This document shows positions 9,523 to 18,528 of a DNA stretch of 64,000 bases, one piece after another (position 1 is the stretch's first letter; every line of letters begins with the position of its first letter). The DNA comes from Sinorhizobium garamanticum (GTDB lineage Bacteria; Pseudomonadota; Alphaproteobacteria; Rhizobiales; Rhizobiaceae), in NCBI RefSeq assembly GCF_029892065.1, contig NZ_CP120373.1, positions 1,054,001 through 1,118,000 on the forward strand, in the 5' to 3' direction. The position numbers and the translations under genes were made by a program. Below the pieces are notes generated by a model. It saw only the letters and a program-made list of their open reading frames with translations, was not told where the DNA came from and searched no databases.

Positions 9523-10158
9523 ATGAATTCATATGTGAACATGGGCATGGGTGCCTTGCTGGGTACGGTCTTCGTTCTGATGTCCGTATCCATTGTATCG
9601 GAAGGCATTTTCCATTCCGAAGCTCCCGAGAAGGAAGGCTTCGCCATTGTCGCCGAGGAACCGGCTGGCGGCGAAGCAGAAACGACCGGCGGCGGGGAAG
9701 CGACGTCCGAGCCGATCGCGCCGCTGCTTGCCAAGGCCGATGCTGCCGCCGGCGAGGCCGTCTTCAAGAAATGCGCAAGCTGTCACACCGTGGAGAAGGG
9801 CGGACCGAACAAGGTCGGCCCGAATCTCTGGAGTGTCATCAATCGCCCGATCGCCTCGCATGAGGGTTTCGCCTACTCCGCTGGCATGAAGACCTTCGCC
9901 GAAGGCGGCAAGGCGTGGGACTATGATCAACTGAGCGCCTTCCTCGAAGCGCCGAAGAAGCACGTGCCGGGCACGGCCATGGGCTTTGCCGGCCTCAAGA
10001 AGGGCGACGAGCGCGCCAACCTGATAGCCTGGCTGCGCGAGAAGGCCGATAACCCGGCACCGCTGCCTGCCGCTGGAGCGGAAGGCGGCGCCGCGCAGCC
10101 TGCTGCCGCAGAAGGACAGGCGGCCCAGGAAGGTCAGGCACCGGCGCCGGCGAACTAA
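9523..10158 (+). CDS. cycM: Membrane-anchored cytochrome c, CycM type
   Basis: 211 residues from [14 protein letters not shown]. One uncleaved N-terminal membrane anchor is followed by an acidic linker and a class I cytochrome c domain with haem site CASCH and axial Met in [12 protein letters not shown]. CycM carries electrons from the bc1 complex to an aa3 oxidase in rhizobia. The C-terminal tail is rich in Ala, Glu, Gln and Pro. ATG 9523 was chosen over TTG 9517 because of its spacing to GGGAG. Confidence 0.95.
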   Translation: MNSYVNMGMGALLGTVFVLMSVSIVSEGIFHSEAPEKEGFAIVAEEPAGGEAETTGGGEATSEPIAPLLAKADAAAGEAVFKKCASCHTVEKGGPNKVGPNLWSVINRPIASHEGFAYSAGMKTFAEGGKAWDYDQLSAFLEAPKKHVPGTAMGFAGLKKGDERANLIAWLREKADNPAPLPAAGAEGGAAQPAAAEGQAAQEGQAPAPAN

Positions 10159-10188
10159 GTCGCCAGCGAGAGAGATGATTTGGAAAAG

Positions 10189-10211
10189 CCCGGCCTCTGG
10201 CCGGGTTTTTT
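10189..10211 (+). terminator. Rho-independent terminator of cycM
   Basis: Seven-base-pair stem CCCGGCC/GGCCGGG with loop TCT and a run of six T. It lies 30 bp after the cycM stop. Confidence 0.93.
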
Positions 10212-10283
10212 GTTTCCAGAGCGAGATGACGACAACGTATGCGCGGTTCTGCACCGCATCCCACCCCAACTCATTGGAGTCGG

Positions 10284-11228
10284 TCACATCAGCAGATAGG
10301 CCCAGGCCGAGACGCTGAGTACGCCGAGCGCCGTCGTCAGCGTGATCGTCGACGAGGCGAGCGCATGACCGACATTGAAATGATTGGCGATCAGCCAGGC
10401 ATTGACGCCGGTCGGTACCGAGGAGGTCAGCACCAGCGCGGCGGTCCAGCTGTCGTTGAGCCCTAAAAGATGGCAGGCGCCAAAGACGACGCCTGGCAGC
10501 ACAAGCAGCTTCAACGTGCTGGTGACGGCCGCAAGCCCGGTGTTTCCGGCGAGACCGTATTTGTCGAGCGCCATGCCGATCGACACGAGTGCGGCCGGCG
10601 CCGCCGTACCGGCGAGCTGATCGACGACGGCCTTCGCCGGGCCGCCAAGCGGCTGGTCGAGAAGATGAAAGAGCGCGCCGAAGGCGAGACCGATCACCAG
10701 TGGATTGCGAACGAGATTGCGTCCGACGCCGGCAAGCAGCCTCAAAGGGCTTTGCCCCGGCTTGCCGCTCGTTTTCCGATCCGCACGCTCCATCAGCACG
10801 GTGCCTGCGATCATCATGACGGGCAGATGGACGGAGAGCAGGATCGACAGCGCCACCAGCCCGTCCTCGCCGACCACACGCGAAACCAGCGGCAGCCCTA
10901 TGAACACGGTGTTGGCGAAGGCCGAGGACACGCCTGCGAGCACCCCCACGCGCGCGTCGCGCCCGAAGGCAAAGGTCGCCGCCAGATGGCCGACCGTCCA
11001 GGTAACGGCAACACCGGAAAAATAGGCGACCCAGAGCGGCCAGGGCGAGCCCTCCTTGAAATCGGCTTCGGCAATCGTGCGGAACAGGAGGACCGGCACG
11101 GCGACGCGAAAGACGAAATCGCCGAGCGCGTCGCCGACAGCAGGCTTCAGATAGCCAAGCCTCACGACCAGCCAGCCGGTCAGGATCAGGACGAAGATCG
11201 GGAGAACATTCAGGAAAATATCGGACAT
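10284..11228 (-). CDS. AEC family transporter (auxin efflux carrier type)
   Basis: 314 residues from MSDIFLNVLPIFVLILTGW. It has about ten membrane segments in two five-helix halves, the AEC/BART fold. It carries the family pattern KPAVGDALGDFVFRVAVPVL near the N-terminus and GSSFNVGHALASS-like elements near the C-terminus (here NHFNVGHALASSTI). In bacteria AEC members move malate, malonate or other organic acids. The earlier in-frame ATG at 11708 would read across the BON gene and was rejected. Confidence 0.9.
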   Translation of the reverse strand: MSDIFLNVLPIFVLILTGWLVVRLGYLKPAVGDALGDFVFRVAVPVLLFRTIAEADFKEGSPWPLWVAYFSGVAVTWTVGHLAATFAFGRDARVGVLAGVSSAFANTVFIGLPLVSRVVGEDGLVALSILLSVHLPVMMIAGTVLMERADRKTSGKPGQSPLRLLAGVGRNLVRNPLVIGLAFGALFHLLDQPLGGPAKAVVDQLAGTAAPAALVSIGMALDKYGLAGNTGLAAVTSTLKLLVLPGVVFGACHLLGLNDSWTAALVLTSSVPTGVNAWLIANHFNVGHALASSTITLTTALGVLSVSAWAYLLM

Positions 11229-11426
11229 GGTGAGCCTTGGGTGGTGCTGGAGGCATAAACCGGTTCGATCGGCGGAGGCAAGGGCGCATGGGAGGAAAGG
11301 CGGCGGCCTACATCTTTTCCGACGCAAGGAAACATGCAGTAGGTCGCGGCGCCGCTCGCCGAGAGAGGCACCACGGGCGGAACATTTCGACCGACGCAAG
11401 CGTTTTAAAAGACTGGGGAAACGGTG
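11229..11426. other. Intergenic region with a degenerate mosaic-repeat fragment
   Basis: The divergent region between the AEC and BON genes. AAGGAAACATGCAGTAG at 11329-11345 followed by GGCGCCGC resembles the end of a mosaic repeat, but most of the element is missing. No clear operator was seen. Confidence 0.5.
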
Positions 11427-11702
11427 ATGTCGACAGACAAATCCTTCTACTCGCATCGGGACGACGATCCGCATCTGAGAGACGACGATCTGGCCGAGAA
11501 AGTTCTGCGCTTCATCCGCTACGCGACCTTCGTGGATACGAGCGGGATTTCCGTCGTCGCGCTTGGCGGGATGGTCGTGCTTTCCGGCAATGTCGCGCAG
11601 GAGGCAGATATTGCCAGCGTCGGAGAGGCCGCCGCCTCGGTGATTGGCGTTTCGACTGTCGAAAACCGGCTCACAGTACGGCCGGACGAATCTAGCGACT
11701 GA
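11427..11702 (+). CDS. BON domain protein
   Basis: 91 residues. One BON domain (about residues 20-85): GISVVALGGMVVLSGNVAQE and VSTVENRLTV. BON domains bind membranes or phospholipids and occur in osmotic-shock proteins such as OsmY. There is no signal peptide, so this copy is probably cytoplasmic. GTG 11424 directly precedes ATG 11427; the ATG is preferred. A terminator follows. Confidence 0.88.
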   Translation: MSTDKSFYSHRDDDPHLRDDDLAEKVLRFIRYATFVDTSGISVVALGGMVVLSGNVAQEADIASVGEAAASVIGVSTVENRLTVRPDESSD

Positions 11703-11732
11703 ACGCATGCATCTTCGGCGTCAAGCGCTTTG

Positions 11733-11758
11733 AAAGGCAACCTTTTGGTTGCCTTTTT
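11733..11758 (+). terminator. Rho-independent terminator after the BON gene
   Basis: Ten-base-pair stem AAAGGCAACC/GGTTGCCTTT with a TTTT loop and a T-rich 3' side. It lies 31 bp after the BON stop and just before the SRPBCC gene. Confidence 0.9.
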
Positions 11759-11800
11759 CGTTTCGACCTGCGAGAATATTGGCAACCAGGAGGTTGCATC

Positions 11801-12238
11801 ATGACAGATCGCATCGAGAAGAGCATCGAACTCAACGCGCCAATCGAAAAGGTTTGGCATGCGCTGACCGACCACACCGCGTTCGGCGAATGGTTCCGGG
11901 TGAGGCTCGACGGACCCTTCGTCGTCGGCGAGGAAACGACCGGAGAAATGACCTATCCCGGCCATGAGGGCACAAAATGGACTTCGGTGACGGAACGCAT
12001 GGAGTCCCCGACGCTGTTTTCCTTCCGATGGCCGCACGGCGAGGATACCGATCTCTCGACATCCCCATCTACGCTCGTGGAATTCCGCCTCGAACCGACG
12101 GCGAATGGCACGCGTCTCACCATAGTCGAATCTGGCTTCGAAACGCTGCCGGAGGATCGCCGCATGGAGGCTTTGCGCGGCAATGAAGGCGGATGGGAGA
12201 TCCAGGCGGGAAACATCAAGGCCTATGTCGAAGCCTGA
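11801..12238 (+). CDS. SRPBCC (AHSA1/START-like) protein
   Basis: 145 residues. It starts MTDRIEKSIELNAPIEKVWH, the typical SRPBCC ligand-pocket N-terminus, with WFRVRLDGPFVVGEETTGEM and a C-terminal helix. These proteins bind hydrophobic ligands; many small bacterial members sit beside an ArsR-type regulator, as here. The stop overlaps the start of the downstream ArsR gene by 14 bp, so the two are translated from one message. Confidence 0.92.
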   Translation: MTDRIEKSIELNAPIEKVWHALTDHTAFGEWFRVRLDGPFVVGEETTGEMTYPGHEGTKWTSVTERMESPTLFSFRWPHGEDTDLSTSPSTLVEFRLEPTANGTRLTIVESGFETLPEDRRMEALRGNEGGWEIQAGNIKAYVEA

Positions 12239-12557
12239 ACCTGCCGATCCCGGGCCGGTGGAGGTCTTCGCCGCTCTCGGCGACCCGACCCGCCTCTCGC
12301 TTCTGACAAAGCTCAGCGATGGCCAGACGCGGTCGATCGCTATGCTTTCGGCCGACACCAAGCTGACGCGGCAGGCGGTGACCAAACACCTGCACGTGCT
12401 GGAACGCGCCGGCCTCGTCAAAAGCATCCGCGTCGGCCGCGAAAGCCAGTTCGGCTACCGGCCCGGGCCGATCATCGAGGCACGATCGTACCTCGATAGA
12501 GTTTCCGCGCAATGGGACGAGGCGCTGGCGCGACTCAAGGCGCTGGTGGAGCGATGA
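12225..12557 (+). CDS. ArsR-family helix-turn-helix regulator
   Basis: 110 residues from MSKPEPADPGPVEVFAALGD. Winged helix: FAALGDPTRLSLLTKLSDGQ, recognition helix LTRQAVTKHLHVLERAGLV, wing VGRESQFGYR. There are no metal-binding cysteines, so a metal sensor is unlikely. Pairing with an SRPBCC gene is a very common layout, and it probably autoregulates the pair. The upstream in-frame ATG at 12183 lies deep inside the SRPBCC gene. Confidence 0.92.
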   Translation: MSKPEPADPGPVEVFAALGDPTRLSLLTKLSDGQTRSIAMLSADTKLTRQAVTKHLHVLERAGLVKSIRVGRESQFGYRPGPIIEARSYLDRVSAQWDEALARLKALVER

Positions 12558-12685
12558 ATGCGTTGATGACCGCTGCGCGAGACCGTTCGTGCTGAATTCG
12601 GAAGGCGTCCCGAATCCCTGTCATCGGACGATCCCTCATAACGCGCTGCCACCGTCTTTCGGAACAGGTCCGGCAACGTCGCCGC

Positions 12686-12886
12686 TTAACGATTAAGGAG
12701 CCAGAGGATGGCCGAAAGCACAACGCTGAAAAGTAGCCCGGTGGTAATCGGTATATAGATGGTGAAATTCTCGCGCTGGATCAGAATATCGCCCGGCAGC
12801 CTGCCCAAGCCAAGGCGCGTGAGCCACGGCCAGAGAATGCCAACCGCGACGATGACAAGTCCGACAATGATCAAAACTCGGGACAT
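12686..12886 (-). CDS. DUF2905 small membrane protein
   Basis: 66 residues from MSRVLIIVGLVIVAVGILWP. Two membrane helices flank the conserved hydrophilic loop LGRLPGDILIQRENFTIYIP, the DUF2905 signature. Function is unknown. The ATG at 12886 gives the family's normal length; the longer in-frame start at 13024 does not. Confidence 0.9.
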   Translation of the reverse strand: MSRVLIIVGLVIVAVGILWPWLTRLGLGRLPGDILIQRENFTIYIPITTGLLFSVVLSAILWLLNR

Positions 12887-13409
12887 GGCACAGGCATGAT
12901 CTATTCGCGAATTCAGCCTTCCAGCATGATGTTTGAATTCGCATCGTATAACAATGCGCCGGTGTTGGACTGGCAACAACAGGTTCCGGTGACGGCGCAA
13001 TTTGCCGTTCTGTTGGCTGTTCATTCAAGAGGATTGCAAACGATGCCGCCGCCACATGAGCGCAAGACCGCCTGTCGCAAACGAAGTCTTTTCATGGTCG
13101 ATTGCCGCTTCCGTTGCGCCAGTTGCAGGAGCTGCTCTCCACGCAGGGCATTGGCTGGGACGATGCGTCGCGGCGAGCCGTCGAATGCGGGCGGCAATCC
13201 GCCTTCCCCGACACCGAATAATCGACATGGCCTCGATCCATGGTCGGCTCTGCTCCCAGCACCGGCGAGCCACGGCGACGATCGTGTATACTAACGATGG
13301 TCAATAGTGCGATGATTGCAGACGTAGGTTGCGAGATTCTATGCAGGTTCGGCTACCATGCACGACGCGACCATTGCGGCAGCAACTCTTGTGCGGCGGG
13401 TGCAGCAGC
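12887..13409. other. 523-bp gap before arcD1
   Basis: The left edge of the accessory block. Apart from a possible 54-codon ORF (listed separately) no gene, repeat or clear operator was seen. A search by eye for FNR/FixK boxes (TTGAT-N4-ATCAA) upstream of arcD1 found none. Confidence 0.5.
13057..13221 (+). CDS. Possible small protein (54 codons), unrecognised
   Basis: Reads MSARPPVATKSFHGRLPLP, then LRQLQELLSTQGIGWDDAS and ends QSAFPDTE. The stretch from RLPLPL to the stop has normal codon use for this genome, and the RQLQELLSTQGIGWDDASRR part looks like an amphipathic helix followed by a second helix. There is no good ribosome binding site and no family was recognised. It may instead be the tail of a lost gene. 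Confidence 0.25.
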
Positions 13410-14840
13410 ATGACGAATAATTCGGGGCAGAAGTTGTCTCTGTTCGCATTGACCGCAATGGTGGTCGGGTCGATGGTCGGCGCCGGGATTTTTTCCCTGC
13501 CGCGCACCTTCGGCAATGCGACCGGACCGTTCGGCGCGATCGTGGCCTGGTGCATCGCAGGGGCGGGAATGTTCACTCTGGCTCACGTGTTCCGGGTGCT
13601 TGCCGAACGAAAGCCGGATCTCGATGCGGGCGTCTACGCCTATGCGCGGGCCGGCTTCGGCGACTATGCCGGCTTCCTTTCGGTCCTCGGCTACTGGCTC
13701 GTCGGCTGTATTGCCGATGTGTCGTACTGGGTGTTGATCAAGGCGACCCTCGGCGCCTTCTTTCCGGTCTTCGGAGACGGCAACACGGTCGCCGCAGTGC
13801 TTGTCTCCTCAGTTGCGCTGTGGGGCTTCCACTTCATGATCCTGCGCGGGATCAAGGAGGCAGCGGCCATCAACACTGTCGTCACCGTGGCAAAGATCGT
13901 CCCCATTGTGATCTTCATCGTCATCCTGCTCGGCGTGTTCGAGGCCGGCCTCTTTCGCGCCAATTTTTGGGGCGGCGCGGGCATGCCCGAGGCGAGCCTG
14001 TTCGAGCAGGTCCGTGCGACCATGCTGGTCACAGTTTTTGTGTTCATCGGCGTGGAGGGCGCGAGCGTCTATTCGCGCTACGCCCGCAAACGGTCCGATG
14101 TGGGCGTGGCCACGTCGCTGGGCTTCGCAGGCGTACTGGGGTTGATGGTGTTGGTAACGCTGCTGCCCTACGCCGCGTTGGAACGTCCGGAAATAGCGGG
14201 CATGCGGCAACCTTCGATGGCTTCCGTGCTGGAATCCGTCGTCGGGCCATGGGGCTCCGTCTTTGTCAGTGTCGGTTTGATCGTTTCCGTGCTCGGAGCG
14301 TATCTGGCATGGTCGCTGATCTGCGTCGAGGTGATCTTCTGCGCCGCCAAGAACGGGGACATGCCGAGCGTTCTCGCCAGGGAGAACAGTAACAACGTTC
14401 CTGCTGCGGCTCTGTGGCTGAGCAACGGAGTGATCCAGCTCTTCCTCGTCAGCACGTTGTTCTCGGAGGACGCGTTCCGGTTGATGGTAAACCTGACGAG
14501 CGCGATGGTTCTGGTTCCATACCTGCTGGTCGCGGCCTACGGCTTCCTCGTCGCCCGGCGCGGCGAGACCTATGACATCAGGCCGGAAGAGCGGTTCCGC
14601 GATCTGATCCTCGCGGGTGCTGCAATGGTCTACACGGCATTCATGATCTATGCCGGGGGCCTGAAGTTCCTGCTGCTTTCCACCATCCTCTACGCACTTG
14701 GAACGGTCCTGTTCTTCTACACGCGGTGCGAACAGAAGAAGCCGCTCTTCAACCATCGGGAATGGCTCGTCTTCATGGCTGCAGTGGCCGGATGCCTTAT
14801 CGGCGTCTACGGTCTCGTGACCGGTCACATCACCTTATAG
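13410..14840 (+). CDS. arcD: ArcD-like basic amino acid/ornithine antiporter (copy 1)
   Basis: 476 residues from MTNNSGQKLSLF. An APC-superfamily permease with about twelve membrane helices. The N-terminal consensus [19 protein letters not shown], including the G-S/A-G-I/V-F helix-break motif, is that of arginine/ornithine antiporters. It exchanges arginine for ornithine or citrulline to feed arginine deiminase. It is a paralogue of the gene at 15134, with clear residue-by-residue similarity but a different upstream region. Having two antiporters before arcA is unusual. The start at 13329 would add an implausible cysteine-rich head. Confidence 0.88.
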   Translation: MTNNSGQKLSLFALTAMVVGSMVGAGIFSLPRTFGNATGPFGAIVAWCIAGAGMFTLAHVFRVLAERKPDLDAGVYAYARAGFGDYAGFLSVLGYWLVGCIADVSYWVLIKATLGAFFPVFGDGNTVAAVLVSSVALWGFHFMILRGIKEAAAINTVVTVAKIVPIVIFIVILLGVFEAGLFRANFWGGAGMPEASLFEQVRATMLVTVFVFIGVEGASVYSRYARKRSDVGVATSLGFAGVLGLMVLVTLLPYAALERPEIAGMRQPSMASVLESVVGPWGSVFVSVGLIVSVLGAYLAWSLICVEVIFCAAKNGDMPSVLARENSNNVPAAALWLSNGVIQLFLVSTLFSEDAFRLMVNLTSAMVLVPYLLVAAYGFLVARRGETYDIRPEERFRDLILAGAAMVYTAFMIYAGGLKFLLLSTILYALGTVLFFYTRCEQKKPLFNHREWLVFMAAVAGCLIGVYGLVTGHITL

Positions 14841-15133
14841 ATTTCAGAGTTCTTTGCGCGTGAAAAAGGCGCGCGGTGCTGTAGGGCGCACGCGCGTCCT
14901 TGTACCGGCATATCAGCAGGTAATCGATTTCCACTAGGAATTTTGCACATTACACGCTAACATTGCGTTCGGACAATCCAAGCATGTTATAGAAGTGGTG
15001 CCAGAAGCGGTTATCCGCTTCAATTCATAGCAAGTTCCACAAGTTCATCCGGAATCACGAGCGGTACCCAGATCTGATCGGCGTTCGCACCGGCGCGGAC
15101 GCCCCCCACATCGGTCAACCCGGGAGCAGTGCG
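14841..15133 (+). other. Long leader of the second arcD, part of a duplicated segment
   Basis: From about 14920 onward this sequence is duplicated at 24912-25127. A perfect inverted repeat GAAGCGG-TTAT-CCGCTTC lies at about 15007-15024; in the second copy the stem is kept (one G-U) while the loop changes to ATAA. The 3' third, around GGTACCCAGATCTGATCGGC, is the best conserved part. It could be a structured 5' leader; no known riboswitch was recognised. Confidence 0.6.
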
Positions 15134-16567
15134 ATGGCGAGCAAAGCTGAGCAGAAGCTGTCCCTCTTCGCTCTGACCGCAATGGTTGTCGGTTCCATGG
15201 TCGGCGCCGGCATCTTCTCGCTCCCGCGGACATTCGGCATCGCGACGGGCCCGTTCGGCGCAATTATCGCCTGGTGCATTGCGGGCGGCGGCATGTACAT
15301 GCTGGCGCGCGTTTTCCAGTCGCTCGCCGAACGTAAGCCCGATCTCGACGCCGGCGTTTTCGCCTATGCCAAGGAAGGCTTCGGCGACTATCCGGGCTTC
15401 CTCTCCGCCTTCGGCTACTGGATCGGCAGTTGCATCGGCAACGTGTCATACTGGGTGCTGATCAAGTCCACGCTCGGCAATTTTTTTCCCGCCTTCGGCG
15501 ACGGCAACACCGTGATCGCCATCCTCGTCGCCTCGATCGGAATTTGGCTCTTCCATTTCATGATCCTGAGAGGCATTCAGCAGGCGGCCTTCATCAACAC
15601 CGTCGTGACCGTCGCGAAGGTTGTTCCGATCATCGCCTTCATCATCATCCTCTTCTTCTTTTTCAAGCTCGACCTGCTCCGGCTCAACTTCTGGGGCGGC
15701 GAGGGGATGCCGGAGGCAACCCTGCTGCAACAGATCCAGGCGACGATGCTGGCGACGGTCTTCGTCTTCATCGGCATCGAAGGCGCGAGCAACTATTCGC
15801 GTTATGCGCAGGCGCGCTCCGATATCGGCACGGCCACGATCATGGGCTTTGTTGGGGTCAGCGCGCTGATGGTGCTGGTCACGCTGCTGCCCTATGCGGC
15901 CCTGACGCGCCCCGAGATCGCCGCCATGAGCCAGCCTTCGATGGCCGGCGTGCTTGCTGCCGTCGTCGGCCCCTGGGGTGCGGTTTTCATCAGCATCGGC
16001 GTGATCGTCTCGGTGCTTGGCGCCTATCTCGCCTGGTCTCTGGTGTGCGCGGAAGTGCTCTATGTGGCCGCGCGCACGGACGACATGCCCCGGCTTTTCG
16101 GCACCGAGAACCAGAACAAGGTCCCTGCAGCGGCGCTATGGCTGACCAACATCGTCGTCCAGCTGTTCGTCATCAGCACCTACTGGTCGCAGGACGCGTT
16201 CGCGCTGATGCTGAATTTGACAAGCGCGATGTCTCTGATCCCCTACATGTTCGTGGCCGCTTTCGGGTTCCTGCTGGCGCGACGCGCCGAGACCTACGAA
16301 GTCAGGCCGCATGAACGCAACCGCGACCTGATCATCGCCAGCATCGCCGCGGTCTACACGTTTTTCATGATTGTCGCCGGCGGCATGAAGTTCGTGCTGC
16401 TGTCGGCGCTTCTGTATGCGCCTGGCACGGCCCTCTATTTCTGGGCCAGGCGCGAGCAGGGCAAACAGGTCTTCAACACTTCCGTCGACTGGCTGATTTT
16501 CGCGGCTGCAGTCATCGGCTGCATCGCCGCGATCATCGGATTGTCCACCGGTTACCTGACGATCTGA
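15134..16567 (+). CDS. arcD: ArcD-like basic amino acid/ornithine antiporter (copy 2)
   Basis: 477 residues. APC superfamily, about twelve helices, N-terminus [20 protein letters not shown]. It is followed 14 bp later by arcA, so it is the antiporter of the arginine deiminase unit: arginine in, citrulline or ornithine out. The start matches that of the truncated copy at 25128 (MASKAEQKL versus MATKAEQKL), which supports the ATG chosen. The 5' end and leader are duplicated downstream of gltS. Confidence 0.92.
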   Translation: MASKAEQKLSLFALTAMVVGSMVGAGIFSLPRTFGIATGPFGAIIAWCIAGGGMYMLARVFQSLAERKPDLDAGVFAYAKEGFGDYPGFLSAFGYWIGSCIGNVSYWVLIKSTLGNFFPAFGDGNTVIAILVASIGIWLFHFMILRGIQQAAFINTVVTVAKVVPIIAFIIILFFFFKLDLLRLNFWGGEGMPEATLLQQIQATMLATVFVFIGIEGASNYSRYAQARSDIGTATIMGFVGVSALMVLVTLLPYAALTRPEIAAMSQPSMAGVLAAVVGPWGAVFISIGVIVSVLGAYLAWSLVCAEVLYVAARTDDMPRLFGTENQNKVPAAALWLTNIVVQLFVISTYWSQDAFALMLNLTSAMSLIPYMFVAAFGFLLARRAETYEVRPHERNRDLIIASIAAVYTFFMIVAGGMKFVLLSALLYAPGTALYFWARREQGKQVFNTSVDWLIFAAAVIGCIAAIIGLSTGYLTI

Positions 16568-16581
16568 AAAGGAGATGTGCC

Positions 16582-17841
16582 ATGTCTTCTCAAATCTCGA
16601 CCCAGCAGACTTTCGGCGTCCACTCCGAGGTCGGCCAGTTGCGCAAGGTCATGGTTTGTGCGCCGGGGCGTGCTCATCAACGGCTGACGCCCACCAATTG
16701 CGACGCCCTCCTGTTCGATGACGTCCTATGGGTCGACAACGCCAAGCGCGACCATTTCGACTTCATGACCAAGATGCGCGACCGCGGCGTCGAGGTTGTC
16801 GAGATGCACAACCTGCTGACCCAGACCGTGGCGATCCCCGAAGCCAGGAAGTGGATTCTCGACAACCAGGTCGTGCCGAACCAGGTCGGGCTTGGGCTCG
16901 TGGATGAGATCCGCAGCTACCTCGAAGGGCTGCCTGACCGTGAGCTCGCGGAGACCCTGATAGGCGGGTTGTCGACCTATGAATTTCCCGAGACGCTTGG
17001 CGGCGAGATGTTGGAGCTGATCCGGGACGCTGCCGGCGTCGCAGAGTATCTCCTGCCGCCGCTGCCCAACACGCTCTACACGCGTGATACCACCTGCTGG
17101 ATTTACGGCGGGGTGACGCTCAATCCGCTCTATTGGCCGGCGCGCCACGAGGAGACCATTCTCGCCACCGCCATCTACAAGTTCCACCCGGACTTCGCCG
17201 GCAAGGTCAATGTCTGGTGGGGCGACCCTACCAAGGACTGGGGTCTTGCCACCCTTGAGGGCGGCGACGTCATGCCGATCGGCAAGGGCAACGTGTTGAT
17301 CGGCATGAGTGAGCGTACGTCGCGGCAGGCAATCAGCCAGCTCGCGGCGACCCTGTTCGAAAAGGGCGCAGCGGATCGCGTGATCGTCGCCGCAATGCCC
17401 AAGTTGCGTGCGGCCATGCATCTCGACACGGTGTTCACCTTCGCCGACCGCGACTGCGTTCTGATCTATCCTGATATCGTGAACAGTATCGAGGCTTTCT
17501 CCTACAGGCCGGGTGACAAACCGGGCTCCGTCGAGCTGCACAAGGACGGGGGCACGTTCGTTGAAACGGTGCGTGACGCCCTTGGGCTGAAGGAGATGCG
17601 CGTGGTTGAGACCGGCGGCAATGCCTATGTGCGCGAACGCACGCAATGGGACAGCGGCGCCAATCTCGTCTGCCTCTCGCCCGGCGTGGTGCTTGCCTAC
17701 GACCGCAATACCTACACCAATACGCTGCTGCGCAAGGCGGGTATTGAAGTCATCACCATCACCGGGGCCGAGCTCGGTCGTGGACGCGGTGGCGGCCACT
17801 GCATGACCTGCCCAATCATCCGCGATGCGGTTGACTACTAA
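16582..17841 (+). CDS. arcA: Arginine deiminase
   Basis: 419 residues. It hydrolyses arginine to citrulline and ammonia in the cytoplasm. All landmarks are present: [19 protein letters not shown] at the N-terminus, the Glu of [13 protein letters not shown], the His and Asp in [13 protein letters not shown], and the nucleophile Cys in GGGHCMTCP at the C-terminus. No ornithine carbamoyltransferase (arcB) or carbamate kinase (arcC) lies nearby, so here the reaction may serve for ammonia release (pH defence) or citrulline export rather than ATP formation, unless arcBC are elsewhere. A ribosome binding site, AAGGAG, precedes the ATG. Confidence 0.96.
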   Translation: MSSQISTQQTFGVHSEVGQLRKVMVCAPGRAHQRLTPTNCDALLFDDVLWVDNAKRDHFDFMTKMRDRGVEVVEMHNLLTQTVAIPEARKWILDNQVVPNQVGLGLVDEIRSYLEGLPDRELAETLIGGLSTYEFPETLGGEMLELIRDAAGVAEYLLPPLPNTLYTRDTTCWIYGGVTLNPLYWPARHEETILATAIYKFHPDFAGKVNVWWGDPTKDWGLATLEGGDVMPIGKGNVLIGMSERTSRQAISQLAATLFEKGAADRVIVAAMPKLRAAMHLDTVFTFADRDCVLIYPDIVNSIEAFSYRPGDKPGSVELHKDGGTFVETVRDALGLKEMRVVETGGNAYVRERTQWDSGANLVCLSPGVVLAYDRNTYTNTLLRKAGIEVITITGAELGRGRGGGHCMTCPIIRDAVDY

Positions 17842-17876
17842 CGTCCGGGTGCGACGACCTGTGAAAGGCGCCAGCC

Positions 17877-18479
17877 ATGGCAGGAACTCCAATTGGGCAA
17901 GCGCCGATGAGCGGTTCCTCCGAAGAAGGAGTCGATTACGAGCGCCGGGCAAAGTCCCTACATTCAAGATGGGGGTGGTTTCTTGCACTGGGTATTGCTC
18001 TGGCGCTGGGCGGAGCACTGGCTGTCGCGCTTCCTACCGTCTCCGAATTCGCGGCGAGCGTCGTCCTGGGAGCGGTCCTTGTGCTCGCGGGTGTTGCGAA
18101 GATGGTCCAGTCTTTGCAGGTCAAGGACTGGAACGGCTTCATCTGGCAGGAGCTGACGGGCGCGGTCGAGGTGGTCGGCGGCGTTTTGATTTATTTCAAC
18201 CCGCTAAAGGGCGCCCTCGCGGTCACCCTCCTGATCGCCCTGGTGCTTCTCGTGCAGGGGATTCTGCAAATCGCGCTGGCAGCAGTGGTGCGCAAGCAGG
18301 ATGGCTGGCACTGGTTCGCGATTTCGGGCCTGGTTGCGCTGGCAGCCAGCGCTGCGCTCGCCTTGAAGCTGCCCTACACCAGCCTCTTCCCGTCAGGAAC
18401 CATCGCAGGCATTTCACTGCTTGTTGCTGGCGGTGCGTATATCGCCATTGCTCTCACGATACGCAGAGCACGGCCATGA
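17877..18479 (+). CDS. HdeD-family (DUF308) membrane protein, copy 1
   Basis: 200 residues. After a soluble head of about 35 residues come six membrane segments with the repeating DUF308 pattern (VVLGAVLVLAGVAKMVQSLQ, WNGFIWQELTGAVEVVGGVL). HdeD of E. coli is an acid-resistance membrane protein of the hde cluster. It is the first of three relatives in this block, 35 bp after arcA and before an RND efflux pair. The exact function is unknown. Confidence 0.88.
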   Translation: MAGTPIGQAPMSGSSEEGVDYERRAKSLHSRWGWFLALGIALALGGALAVALPTVSEFAASVVLGAVLVLAGVAKMVQSLQVKDWNGFIWQELTGAVEVVGGVLIYFNPLKGALAVTLLIALVLLVQGILQIALAAVVRKQDGWHWFAISGLVALAASAALALKLPYTSLFPSGTIAGISLLVAGGAYIAIALTIRRARP

Positions 18480-18528
18480 GGACGTCGTATGAAAGCTCTC
18501 AGCAATATCGCGCAATCGGAACGGCACG

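Noticed and set aside
13300..15133. FNR/FixK-type boxes upstream of the arcD genes
   Set aside because: Anaerobic control of arginine deiminase genes is common, so both leaders were searched for TTGAT-N4-ATCAA, but no acceptable match was seen.
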